Origin: Actinomycetota bacterium
Lineage (GTDB): Bacteria > Actinomycetota > Actinomycetes > Nanopelagicales > Nanopelagicaceae
NCBI GenBank assembly: GCA_009924725.1
Contig: RFRA01000015.1
Coordinates: 1-12,916 of the forward strand
DNA length: 12,916 nucleotides
Direction of reading: 5' to 3'
The notes under the pieces were generated by a model, which worked only from the letters and a program-made list of their open reading frames with translations, was not told where the DNA came from and searched no databases. A program made the translations under genes and the position numbers. Position 1 is the first letter of the stretch. The number at the start of each line of letters is the position of its first letter. Positions 1 through 7,211 of this stretch are shown here, one piece after another.

Positions 1-281
1 GGATCTTCAAGGGCTGCTACTTGGCGCGCACCGCTTGCAATACCTTTTACGCGTTCAGCGGTAAGTAATAGGCGATCTTGTAATTGTGGGTGCATGCCTT
101 CGGCAATACCTCGATCAATATCTACTTTGTTAGCCGCCAGAATTTCAGCGCTGCGAGATTCGATCTCATCAGCAATGTCGTTAAGGGCTGCTGCGCGCTC
201 AGCACCAGTTGCCACAGTAAGCGTGCGAGCGGCAGCTCGAGCTAATTCAGCTAACGCAGCAACAGTTGTAGTGGCGCTCAT
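1..281 (-). CDS. proA: Gamma-glutamyl phosphate reductase ProA, N-terminal part (cut by window edge)
   Basis: The frame is open from an ATG at 281 down to base 1 with no stop, so about 93 N-terminal residues are present and the rest lies beyond the left edge. The translation begins MSATTTVAALAELARAAA and continues with motifs typical of the ProA N-terminus: EILAANKVDI near residue 46, DRLLLTAERV near residue 70 and IASGARQVAALED at the end. ProA uses NADPH to reduce gamma-glutamyl phosphate to glutamate semialdehyde in the cytoplasm, the second step of proline synthesis. It follows proB after only 9 nt, and no clear Shine-Dalgarno precedes the ATG, so translation is probably coupled to proB. 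The visible part covers only the start of the aldehyde-dehydrogenase-like fold, so the catalytic cysteine cannot be checked. The family is secure from the neighbour and the motifs. Confidence 0.93.
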   Translation of the reverse strand, partial: MSATTTVAALAELARAAARTLTVATGAERAAALNDIADEIESRSAEILAANKVDIDRGIAEGMHPQLQDRLLLTAERVKGIASGARQVAALED

Positions 282-290
282 GACCAAAGC

Positions 291-1406
291 CTACAGAAGT
301 ACCAGGTCATCGCGATGAACTAATTCGCGCTCGTACTCTGGCCCAAGTGCTGCCGCAAGTTCTTTAGTTGATCGACCCAGCATTACTGGCAGTTCAACTG
401 CATCAAATGCAACTAAGCCGCGGGCAATTACTTTGCTATCTGGCCCAACTAATTCAACGGTATCGCCAGCAATGAAAGTTCCTTCAACTGCGGTAACACC
501 AGCTGGCAAAAGTGAGGTGCCACGTTCGCAAATTGCTGTTACTGCACCCGCATCGAGAATTAATTTCCCTTGTGGCGTTGCGGCATGCGCAAGCCAAAGT
601 AACCGTGAAGTTGTTTTGCGTTCTTGTCCTTGAAAATAAGTTCCGAGTTCAGCGCCAGCAATTGATTGGGCGGCTTGCTCAAGCGAAGTAAGCAACATTG
701 AAATTCCCGCACCAGTTGCAATGCGAGCAGCTTCGATTTTGGTAACCATTCCCCCACTGCCAACACCGGCAGAACCGGCGCCGCCAACTTCAATAGCTGC
801 GATATCGGCGAAGTCAGTAACTTCAGAAATTGCTTTAGCGCCGGCTTGTGATGGATCAATGTCATACAGGGCATCAATATCTGAAACCAGAACCAGTAGA
901 TCTGCATCAATTAACAGTGCAACTAACGCAGCTAGACGATCGTTATCGCCAAAGCGAATTTCTTGAGTTCCGACCGAGTCATTTTCGTTAATGATTGGCA
1001 CCACGCCTAATTGCAACAACTTAAACAGAGTGCGTTGCACGTTCTGATAATGAACCCGACGCACAATATCTTCAGTAGTAATTAAAACCTGCGAAGCAGT
1101 TATTGAGTGTTGGGCAAAACTCTCGGTATAGCGATGGATTAACAGACCTTGACCAACAGAGGCTGCTGCTTGTTGTGTTGCAAGATCTTTAGGGCGAGCC
1201 GTTAAGCCAAGAGGTGCTAAACCAGCGGCAATTGCACCGGAAGAAACAACTAGAACTTCGGCGCCACGTGATTTAGCGGCAGCAACAATTGCCACAATTT
1301 TTTCAACTGCAGCTGGATCTAGTGCCGAACCGGCGTTACCGGTTAGAGAAGAAGAGCCAATCTTGATAACAATGCGCTTGGCGCTGGCGATTGAGTTTCG
1401 GGCCAT
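291..1406 (-). CDS. proB: Glutamate 5-kinase ProB with C-terminal PUA domain
   Basis: ProB phosphorylates glutamate with ATP, the first and usually feedback-controlled step of proline synthesis, and hands the unstable product to ProA encoded just downstream. Residues about 10-255 form an amino-acid-kinase domain: VIKIGSSSLTG near the N-terminus, VVSSGAIAAG near 55, the substrate-binding stretch INENDSV near 139 followed by FGDNDRLAA, SDIDALY near 175 and GSGGMVTKIEAA near 218. Residues about 280-365 match a PUA domain, as in full-length ProB. The length of about 371 aa is normal. Two starts are possible: an ATG at 1406, which shares one base with the obg stop (TGATG), or a GTG at 1409, which gives one extra Met and a 4-nt overlap. 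A GGAG at 1417-1420 lies 10 nt and 7 nt upstream respectively, so the choice is not settled. Either way proB is coupled to obg. Confidence 0.96.
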   Translation of the reverse strand: MARNSIASAKRIVIKIGSSSLTGNAGSALDPAAVEKIVAIVAAAKSRGAEVLVVSSGAIAAGLAPLGLTARPKDLATQQAAASVGQGLLIHRYTESFAQHSITASQVLITTEDIVRRVHYQNVQRTLFKLLQLGVVPIINENDSVGTQEIRFGDNDRLAALVALLIDADLLVLVSDIDALYDIDPSQAGAKAISEVTDFADIAAIEVGGAGSAGVGSGGMVTKIEAARIATGAGISMLLTSLEQAAQSIAGAELGTYFQGQERKTTSRLLWLAHAATPQGKLILDAGAVTAICERGTSLLPAGVTAVEGTFIAGDTVELVGPDSKVIARGLVAFDAVELPVMLGRSTKELAAALGPEYERELVHRDDLVLL

Positions 1407-2917
1407 CACTCATCATCTCCATCCAATTGAGCTAGCTCAAGATCTACGACATCAGCAATTTTAGGGTTGTGTGGGTCGGAAACGTTGTACTCCCATTGCT
1501 TGGCAATTTCCGCTTCGCTTAGCACATCATCGATTCGATTAACTGGTTTCCAAGTTGTTTCAAGGCGGGAATCCTCGCCACGACGATGCAAGTGGCCGGC
1601 AAGTTGTTCGGCACCAGCTTCAATCGTTGGCTCCCAATCGAATACCACTTCGTTTTCACCAGAACCGATGCGAACTTCACTACCTGCAACTGCGCCTTTT
1701 TTATAAAGTTCTTTTTCAACGCCAAGTTGCGCCAAGCGATCGGCTAAGTAACCAATTGCTTCGGCGTTCTTAAAGTTTGTTTGGCGAACCCAGCGCACGA
1801 CTTTGGCACCGCGCACAGTGAATGAACCATCTTCATTTGCTTTAACGGTAAATCCAGAATCATCGACCGCAGTTGGACGCAAGATAATTCGAGTGCGCTC
1901 TTCTTTTGCCATTGATGCACGTGATGTTTGAATCAATCGCGCCATGGCATAAGTTAAATTAGTAAGACCTTCACGGCTAGCTGCAGATACTGGATAAACT
2001 TCGTAACCTTTTTCGCGCAACGTATCGGCAACCATGTCAGCCATTGCAGCGCCATCTGGAATATCAATTTTATTTAGCGCGATGATGCGTGGGCGATCTT
2101 CGAGACCTCCATATTCGGCCAACTCAGATTCGATAATCTCGAGATCCTGAATCGGATTACGATCAGTTTCTAGTGTGCCGCAGTCGAGAACATGTACGAG
2201 TGCTACACAACGTTCAACGTGACGCAAGAATTCAAGACCTAAACCCTTACCTTGGCTAGCACCTGGAATTAAACCTGGCACATCGGCGACGGTGAAACGT
2301 GTGTCTCCGGCATTAACTACACCAAGGTTTGGCACCAAAGTAGTAAATGGATATTCGGCAATCTTTGGACGAGCTGCAGAAATAGCTGCAATCAATGAAG
2401 ATTTTCCAGCACTTGGATAACCAACTAGCGCGATATCAGCAACGCTTTTTAGTTCAAGCTGAAGTGTGCGTTCTTCACCTGGTTCGCCAAGCAGAGCGAA
2501 ACCCGGTGCGCGACGTTTTGATGATGAAAGGGCTAAGTTTCCCAGGCCGCCAAAGCCACCTTGGGCGGCAATAAAAGTAGTACCAGTACCAACTAAGTCA
2601 GCTAGTTGATTGCCACGATCATCGTAGACAACGGTGCCATTTGGTACGCCGAGAATTAAATCAGTTCCGTAAACACCATCTTTGCGATCGCCATAACCTT
2701 GATGTCCAGAAGTTGCGCGACGATGTGGTGAGTGGTGAAAATCAAGCAGCGTAGTTACATCTGGATCTACGACCAGAATTACATCGCCACCGCGTCCACC
2801 GTTACCGCCATCTGGCCCGCCGAGTGGCTTAAATTTTTCGCGCTTAACTGAAACGCAACCATCGCCACCTTTTCCGGCAGCGGCATAAAGAGTTACCCGA
2901 TCAACGAATGTTGTCAT
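1406..2917 (-). CDS. obg: GTPase Obg/CgtA, ribosome assembly factor
   Basis: This 503-aa protein is a complete Obg GTPase, which binds the large ribosomal subunit late in assembly and links it to growth and stress status. The glycine-rich Obg fold spans about residues 1-158 (repeats such as AAGKGGDG, GGPDGGNGGRGGD and AAQGGFGGLGN). The G domain follows: P-loop GYPSAGKSS at about 166-174, switch I around FTT at 191-193, DVPG at 212-215, NKID at 282-285 and SAAS at 311-314. An OCT domain covers about 345-430, then a roughly 70-residue acidic tail, which makes it somewhat longer than the minimal family, as is usual in Actinobacteria. The ATG at 2917 is fixed by an ideal AAGGAG five bases upstream. 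obg is separated from rpmA by a terminator but overlaps proB, so it is probably the first gene of an obg-proB-proA unit or is reached by read-through. Confidence 0.98.
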   Translation of the reverse strand: MTTFVDRVTLYAAAGKGGDGCVSVKREKFKPLGGPDGGNGGRGGDVILVVDPDVTTLLDFHHSPHRRATSGHQGYGDRKDGVYGTDLILGVPNGTVVYDDRGNQLADLVGTGTTFIAAQGGFGGLGNLALSSSKRRAPGFALLGEPGEERTLQLELKSVADIALVGYPSAGKSSLIAAISAARPKIAEYPFTTLVPNLGVVNAGDTRFTVADVPGLIPGASQGKGLGLEFLRHVERCVALVHVLDCGTLETDRNPIQDLEIIESELAEYGGLEDRPRIIALNKIDIPDGAAMADMVADTLREKGYEVYPVSAASREGLTNLTYAMARLIQTSRASMAKEERTRIILRPTAVDDSGFTVKANEDGSFTVRGAKVVRWVRQTNFKNAEAIGYLADRLAQLGVEKELYKKGAVAGSEVRIGSGENEVVFDWEPTIEAGAEQLAGHLHRRGEDSRLETTWKPVNRIDDVLSEAEIAKQWEYNVSDPHNPKIADVVDLELAQLDGDDE

Positions 2918-2922
2918 TGCTA

Positions 2923-2928
2923 CTCCTT
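2923..2928 (-). promoter_or_regulatory. Strong Shine-Dalgarno site of obg
   Basis: The minus strand reads AAGGAG here, five bases before the obg ATG at 2917. It is the cleanest ribosome-binding site in the window. Most other genes here have weak sites or rely on overlap with the gene before, so this supports independent translation initiation of obg after the upstream terminator. Confidence 0.85.
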
Positions 2929-2960
2929 ACTTTTTATCAAATCATTTACCTGATGGAATT

Positions 2961-2992
2961 AAAAAAGCGAGCCACGCATACGTGCGGCTCGC
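2961..2992 (-). terminator. Rho-independent terminator after rpmA
   Basis: On the minus strand a GC-rich stem GCGAGCC (2986-2992) pairs with GGCTCGC (2967-2973). Past one mismatch the helix can extend inward toward a four-base loop at 2978-2981. The stem is followed directly by six T residues (2961-2966 on the complement). It starts about 20 nt after the rpmA stop at 3013. This is a classic intrinsic terminator and would end the rplU-rpmA transcript before obg. An A-rich stretch on the other side gives it a weaker symmetric look on the plus strand, but no plus-strand gene needs it. Confidence 0.88.
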
Positions 2993-3012
2993 TCTTTTAT
3001 GAGAACCGAAAA

Positions 3013-3267
3013 TTAAGCTACAGGGACCACGTTTACAACGCGACGACCACGAGCTTTACCGAACTCAACTGCACCAGCAGCTAGAGCGAATAGGGTGTCA
3101 TCTTTACCGCGGCCAACATTCTTGCCTGGGTGGAAGTGAGTACCGCGTTGGCGAACAAGGATTTCGCCACTGTTTACAAGTTGGCCACCAAAACGCTTGA
3201 TGCCTAAATACTGTGGATTTGAATCGCGACCGTTACGTGTCGAGGAGACACCCTTCTTACTTGCCAT
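3013..3267 (-). CDS. rpmA: 50S ribosomal protein L27
   Basis: This 84-aa basic protein is a complete L27, a large-subunit protein whose flexible N-terminus reaches toward the peptidyl-transferase centre. Diagnostic stretches are MASKKGVSSTRNGRDS at the start, LGIKRFGGQ, then ILVRQRGTHFHPG and NVGRGKDDTLFAL. The ORF begins directly with MASKKG, so there is no cleavable N-terminal extension of the kind found in Firmicutes. The start at 3267 is 12 nt after the rplU stop. Its Shine-Dalgarno (GGGAG) abuts and partly overlaps that stop codon (TAAGGGAG), so the pair is translationally coupled. A strong terminator follows about 20 nt downstream. Confidence 0.98.
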   Translation of the reverse strand: MASKKGVSSTRNGRDSNPQYLGIKRFGGQLVNSGEILVRQRGTHFHPGKNVGRGKDDTLFALAAGAVEFGKARGRRVVNVVPVA

Positions 3268-3279
3268 TTCTGCGCTCCC

Positions 3280-3594
3280 TTACTTCACGCCGTTGATGGC
3301 GGTAATTTTTACTTTAGTTAACTGTGCGCGGAAACCTTGACGACGGCGGTGACCGGTCTTGTTCTTGTAGCGCAGGATGTCAATCTTTGGTCCCTTTAGC
3401 TCTTCTAGAACTTCGCCAGTTACTTTTACGCTAGCTAGAACTTTTGGATCAGAGGTAATGCTCGCACCGTCAACGACTAGTACAGCAGGAAATGAAACGG
3501 TTGAACCTGTCGCACTATCAATGCGATCGACAACGATGGTCTCGCCAACTTCGACTTTCTCTTGGCGGCCGCCAGCCTTCACGATTGCATACAC
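3280..3594 (-). CDS. rplU: 50S ribosomal protein L21
   Basis: This 104-aa protein is a full-length L21, a 23S-rRNA-binding protein of the large subunit. It starts MYAIVKAGGRQEKVEVGE, has the middle stretch KVTGEVLEELKGPKIDI, and ends with the L21 signature around YKNKTGHRRRQGFRAQLTK followed by VKITAI. The start is GTG at 3594, with GGAG at 3602-3605 seven bases upstream. No ATG alternative fits the family N-terminus. It forms a two-gene unit with rpmA. A candidate promoter and operator-like repeat lie in the 100-nt gap upstream, so it may be transcribed separately from rne as well as by read-through. Confidence 0.98.
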   Translation of the reverse strand: MYAIVKAGGRQEKVEVGETIVVDRIDSATGSTVSFPAVLVVDGASITSDPKVLASVKVTGEVLEELKGPKIDILRYKNKTGHRRRQGFRAQLTKVKITAINGVK

Positions 3595-3596
3595 AG

Positions 3597-3606
3597 TGGA
3601 GCTCCA
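3597..3606 (-). promoter_or_regulatory. Shine-Dalgarno of rplU inside a 10-bp perfect palindrome
   Basis: TGGAGCTCCA reads the same on both strands and holds the rplU Shine-Dalgarno GGAG (3602-3605 on the complement). The palindrome has no loop of its own, so it could only pair between two RNA molecules or with other leader segments. The Shine-Dalgarno role is well supported by its 7-nt spacing to GTG. Any regulatory role of the symmetry is speculation. Confidence 0.6.
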
Positions 3607-3650
3607 GTTCTAAATTAGGCTGCGAACCCGATGGGCGCGAGCAGGGGTTA

Positions 3651-3680
3651 AGGATACGGATTGCCCGTACCCTGGGTCAA
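3651..3680 (-). promoter_or_regulatory. Candidate housekeeping promoter of rplU-rpmA
   Basis: On the minus strand TTGACC (3675-3680; five of six matches to TTGACA) is followed after 18 nt by TATCCT (3651-3656; four of six matches to TATAAT). This would start transcription near 3644, leaving a leader of roughly 50 nt before the rplU GTG. An imperfect inverted repeat (3652-3659 with 3665-3672, seven of eight positions matching) overlaps the -10 and fills the spacer. It could be an operator or, if transcription comes from further upstream, an RNA hairpin. The call rests on consensus matching by eye only. Confidence 0.45.
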
Positions 3681-3694
3681 ACTGAGGCTAAGGG

Positions 3695-5857
3695 TCAGCT
3701 AGTTGCCGATCCGGGGGTAATAATCCCTGAACTAGCAGCCCGGCGACGCTTTTTGCGAGGGCCTGAGGCAGCTGGCTCAGCTGCAGTTTCGGCAGTCTGG
3801 AAGGCCTCGCTATCTGAATCGGTGTTCGACTCAGTTTCTACCTCTTTAGCAACCGGAACTGGGGTGGCCTTAATTTTGATTGGTTCCATGTGAATATGGA
3901 TTCCACGACCAGCGCAACTATCGCAAGTAGTTGAGAAGGCTTCGATTAGACCTTGTCCAACGCGCTTACGGGTCATTTGAACTAAACCGAGCGAAGTAAC
4001 TTCAGCAACTTGATGCTTAGTGCGATCACGACCTAAACATTCAACTAAGCGACGCAGAACTTGTTCACGGTTTGATTCAAGAACCATATCGATGAAGTCG
4101 ATGACGATAATTCCGCCTAAATCGCGCAGGCGAAGTTGACGAGCAATTTCTTCGGCTGCTTCTAAATTGTTTTTAGTAACGGTCTCTTCGAGAGAACCGC
4201 CCTTGCCAATGAATTTGCCAGTGTTGACGTCGATCACGATCATCGCTTCGGTACGATCGATTACTAGCGAACCACCTGAAGGCAAATAAACTTTACGATC
4301 AAATGCTTTTGCTAGTTGTTCTTCGACACGGAAGTCAGCGAATAGATCGCCAACGCCGGTGTACTTCTCAAGTTTAGAAACTAATTCAGGAGCGATCAAC
4401 CCAAGGTAATTATTGATCTCATCCCATGCCCCGCTACCCTGCACAGTTAACTTACGGAAATCTTCATTGAAGATATCGCGGATAACTCGAACAGCTAAAT
4501 CTGGTTCCACATAAATAGCCGCAGGTGCGTGGAAGTTTGGGTTGATCGACTTCTGATAAATATCTTCCCATTGCGCCTTTAAGCGAGCGACATCATTGGT
4601 TAAGTCTTCTTCGGAAACTCCTTCGGCTGCGGTACGCACAATTACGCCAGCTGTTTCTGGAATTAAATTCTTTAGGATCGACTTTAAGCGATTACGTTCT
4701 GGCTCAGGTAAGCGCTTAGAAATACCGCTCATGCCGCCGCCAGGGACATAGACCACGTAGCGACCAGGCAAGGAAACTTGGCTAGTTAAGCGAGCACCCT
4801 TTTGGCCAATTGGATCTTTAGTAACTTGAACCAGAACTGATTGACCAGACTTAAGTACAGTTTCAATTTTGCGTGGCTCAGACTCAGAAATTCCGGCTGA
4901 ATCCCAATTTACTTCGCCGGCATATAGAACAGCGTTACGTCCTTTTCCAATATCAACGAAGGCAGCTTCCATTCCTGGCAATACGTTTTGCACGCGACCA
5001 AGATAGATATTGCCAACGTAGGAAAGATTGGTATTTCGATTTACATAGTGCTCAACCATGACATTGTCTTCGATCACTGCGATCTGGGTACGATCAGCGA
5101 TTTGGCGAACTAGCATCTCGCGGTCAACATTCTCGCGACGAGCTAACAAGTCAGTATCAGTAATGATGGTGCCACGACGACGATATGGCTCGCGATAATC
5201 AGAACGGTATTCGCGATCACCGCGTGAACTTGGGCGATCATTGCGTTCGCGACGATTACGCTTTGGATCGTTACGAGTTGGACGCTCTTTTGTTTCGCGC
5301 ACCTTTACAACTGTTACGACACCATCTTCTTCAACTACTTCACCCGGTACTACGCCATCTCCGGCTGCACGTCGACGACGGCGACGACGGTGAGTACCAG
5401 TTCCATCATCTTCGGTTTCGGAATTTTCCGAATTTTCATCGGTACTTGAATTCTCATCAGGATTAACTGAACCTGGCTTGCGACGACCGCGGCCACCACG
5501 GCGGCGGCGGCGACCACGTGAACTATCTTCGCTATCTGAATCACTCTCGCCCGAAGCTGTACTCTCAACTATTGGTTCTTCGCTTTTTGCGGGTGCTGAT
5601 TTTTTAGCTGGCGCTTTTTTCGCCGGAGCTTTCTCAGCACCATTTTTCTCTGCGCTATTTTTCTCAGCAATGGGGGCAGCCTGGAAGATCGCTACTGGAA
5701 CAGCGGCAGCTTTTTTAACTGGCTTGGTTTTCTTCTCCGCCGGGCTTGCGACCTCAGTATTTGATGCAACCGGGGTAGTTTCTGGGCTTACTTCGCCCTT
5801 AACTTTGGGAGTCTTTTTAGCCGCGCGCTTACGCGGGTTTTTTGGCGCAATAGCCAT
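3695..5857 (-). CDS. rne: Ribonuclease E/G family endoribonuclease with charged N-terminal extension
   Basis: RNase E/G cuts single-stranded AU-rich RNA and acts in mRNA decay and rRNA/tRNA maturation. Numbered from the ATG at 5857 (720 aa), residues 1-230 are low complexity: a Lys/Ala/Pro-rich start, acidic blocks at about 104-113 and 134-152, and Arg-rich blocks at about 114-127, 157-163 and 192-229. The catalytic core follows: an S1 RNA-binding region around 279-350, the DNase I-like part with the probable metal-binding aspartates in IVIDVNTGKF (about 543) and IVIDFIDM (about 587), TRKRVGQGL near 630, and the zinc-link CDSC at 645-648. A short tail has a basic RKKRRR patch. The extension resembles mycobacterial RNase E, though the whole protein is shorter. 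A GTG at 5878 would add seven residues, but the ATG has AGGA nine bases upstream and a better N-terminus. Its leader is the longest gap in the window. Confidence 0.95.
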   Translation of the reverse strand: MAIAPKNPRKRAAKKTPKVKGEVSPETTPVASNTEVASPAEKKTKPVKKAAAVPVAIFQAAPIAEKNSAEKNGAEKAPAKKAPAKKSAPAKSEEPIVESTASGESDSDSEDSSRGRRRRRGGRGRRKPGSVNPDENSSTDENSENSETEDDGTGTHRRRRRRRAAGDGVVPGEVVEEDGVVTVVKVRETKERPTRNDPKRNRRERNDRPSSRGDREYRSDYREPYRRRGTIITDTDLLARRENVDREMLVRQIADRTQIAVIEDNVMVEHYVNRNTNLSYVGNIYLGRVQNVLPGMEAAFVDIGKGRNAVLYAGEVNWDSAGISESEPRKIETVLKSGQSVLVQVTKDPIGQKGARLTSQVSLPGRYVVYVPGGGMSGISKRLPEPERNRLKSILKNLIPETAGVIVRTAAEGVSEEDLTNDVARLKAQWEDIYQKSINPNFHAPAAIYVEPDLAVRVIRDIFNEDFRKLTVQGSGAWDEINNYLGLIAPELVSKLEKYTGVGDLFADFRVEEQLAKAFDRKVYLPSGGSLVIDRTEAMIVIDVNTGKFIGKGGSLEETVTKNNLEAAEEIARQLRLRDLGGIIVIDFIDMVLESNREQVLRRLVECLGRDRTKHQVAEVTSLGLVQMTRKRVGQGLIEAFSTTCDSCAGRGIHIHMEPIKIKATPVPVAKEVETESNTDSDSEAFQTAETAAEPAASGPRKKRRRAASSGIITPGSATS

Positions 5858-6056
5858 GTCTTCAAATCCTAAATGCACTTGTTAAGTGCGGGTCCGGCTT
5901 AAAAATCAATCTCAGTACGCGGTTGCGTAGTCGTAGAAAACCTTTAAGCAAATCTTTGGTAGTTCGCGCTAATCACTGGTCGCGATGATCGCGGGTGCGC
6001 GCCGAACTGTTGCCCAAGTATGACAGATGTGGCCCGAAATCCAAATCAAGCGTGAA
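5858..6056 (-). promoter_or_regulatory. 199-nt rodA-rne intergenic region, probable rne leader with three inverted repeats
   Basis: No ORF worth calling lies here. Three perfect short inverted repeats are visible: 5875-5889 (6-bp arms, 3-nt loop, directly upstream of the rne Shine-Dalgarno AGGA at 5867-5870), 5916-5929 (5-bp arms, 4-nt loop) and 5981-5993 (a cgcgat/atcgcg symmetry). A TG-extended -10-like CATACT at 6017-6022 (complement) with a poor -35 is the only promoter candidate, and it is weak. No intrinsic terminator after rodA is seen. In E. coli, rne is autoregulated through a structured 5' untranslated region. A similar arrangement here is inference. Confidence 0.4.
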
Positions 6057-7211
6057 TTAGCCGCGCTGGCGAGCGTGAACGTTCTGCAAAAGACCAAAGC
6101 CGATCAAGGTCGCGAACATACTCGATCCCCCATAAGACATAAATGGCAGCGGTACGCCGGTCATTGGCATCAGACCAAGCGTCATTCCAATATTTTCAAA
6201 GGTCTGGAATGCAAACCACGCTACTACCCCGGTACAGACAAGTCGCCCGTAAGGGTCCGTTGCGCGACGGGCAATTCCAAATGCTCGCATCAATAAAGTT
6301 AAGTAGAGCAAAATAATTACACCACAACCTAGAAAACCAAGTTCTTCGCCAGCTACTGTGAAAATAAAGTCGGTCTGCTGCTCTGGCACAAAGCGACCAT
6401 TTGTTTGCGGACCATTAAATAATCCCTTGCCAATTAAGCCGCCGGAACCAACAGTGATGCGCGCCTGTCGTAATTGATATCCACTTCCTTGAGTATCGGC
6501 ATTTGGATTAACAAAAGATTGCAAACGTTTAACTTGATATTGATCAATCACGCCAGATTTAACTGCGCCAAAGACACCAACAACAGCAACTAAAATCAAC
6601 GCCACAACCCAGCGACCAGAAGCGCCAGAGGCTGCGATGATTGTTAAAACTGAGCAGCTGATGATAAATACGGTTCCCATATCTGGCTGCAGCAAAATCA
6701 AGAGCACTGGAAGAGCGGCAACAACTAAGGCTTGAATTACATTTTGGTTGCTTGGAATATCACTGTCATGACTGCGCTCGGAGAGAATCATAGACATTCC
6801 AACAATGATTGATATCTTGGCCAATTCGGCCGGCTGAATTTGGAATCCACCAGGAAGCGCGATCCAAGCCTGCGCACCATTTACTTCCGAACCCAAGCCT
6901 GGAATCAAAACAAAGCCAAGACCTAAAACGCCAAGTGCCCAAAGAATTGGTGTGTAGGCACGAAGCAATCGGTAATCAATCAAGGTTGTGCCCCACGCTA
7001 GAGCGCAACCAATTGCAATGTTAATTACATGGCGCTTCAAGTAGTACTCAGGATCTAAGCCGTTTGCGGCATACCAATCACGAGTCGCTGCATAAACCAA
7101 GAGAGTGCCGATGAATAAAAGCGCTACAACAGTGGCGGTAAGAATTGGATCAAAACCGCGGAAATATGAGCGATTCTTATAATAATTAAACCGAGGGGTA
7201 ACCAGACTCAT
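6057..7211 (-). CDS. rodA: SEDS peptidoglycan glycosyltransferase RodA
   Basis: RodA polymerises lipid II into glycan strands for side-wall growth and works as a pair with the PBP2 encoded just upstream. The 384-aa sequence is strongly hydrophobic, with about ten membrane segments starting near residue 22. Family hallmarks are GGFQIQPAEL at 121-130, LLQPDMGT with the likely catalytic Asp at 177, the conserved block around LRQARITVGSGGL (about 247-259) followed by FVPEQQTDFIF and AGEELGF, and VPLPFMSYGGSS at 353-364. The ATG at 7211 shares its A with the mrdA stop (TAATG), so translation is coupled and there is no strong Shine-Dalgarno of its own. The context (mreBCD, mrdA) favours RodA over FtsW. 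It is the last gene before the 199-nt gap. Confidence 0.96.
   Translation of the reverse strand: MSLVTPRFNYYKNRSYFRGFDPILTATVVALLFIGTLLVYAATRDWYAANGLDPEYYLKRHVINIAIGCALAWGTTLIDYRLLRAYTPILWALGVLGLGFVLIPGLGSEVNGAQAWIALPGGFQIQPAELAKISIIVGMSMILSERSHDSDIPSNQNVIQALVVAALPVLLILLQPDMGTVFIISCSVLTIIAASGASGRWVVALILVAVVGVFGAVKSGVIDQYQVKRLQSFVNPNADTQGSGYQLRQARITVGSGGLIGKGLFNGPQTNGRFVPEQQTDFIFTVAGEELGFLGCGVIILLYLTLLMRAFGIARRATDPYGRLVCTGVVAWFAFQTFENIGMTLGLMPMTGVPLPFMSYGGSSMFATLIGFGLLQNVHARQRG

Noticed and set aside
560..910. Second minus-strand ORF inside proB
   Set aside because: It is an out-of-frame shadow of proB, which is intact with all kinase motifs.
3492..3893. 133-aa plus-strand ORF across the rplU start and rne end
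   Set aside because: It crosses two well-supported minus-strand genes and their promoter region, and its composition shows no recognisable fold.
5340..5520. CRISPR-like or tandem DNA repeat suggested by repeated cgacgacg/ggcggcgg text
   Set aside because: These are arginine codon runs within rne, without regular spacers or conserved unit length.
5858..5878. GTG start for rne adding seven residues
   Set aside because: The GTG lies inside the hairpin at 5875-5889 and has no Shine-Dalgarno, whereas the ATG at 5857 has AGGA nine bases upstream.
5478..5885. 135-aa plus-strand ORF rich in Phe, Ala and Gly that looks like a membrane protein
   Set aside because: It is the antisense of the Lys/Ala/Arg-rich low-complexity start of rne; complementary codons of such repeats yield hydrophobic text. 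No Shine-Dalgarno or family match.
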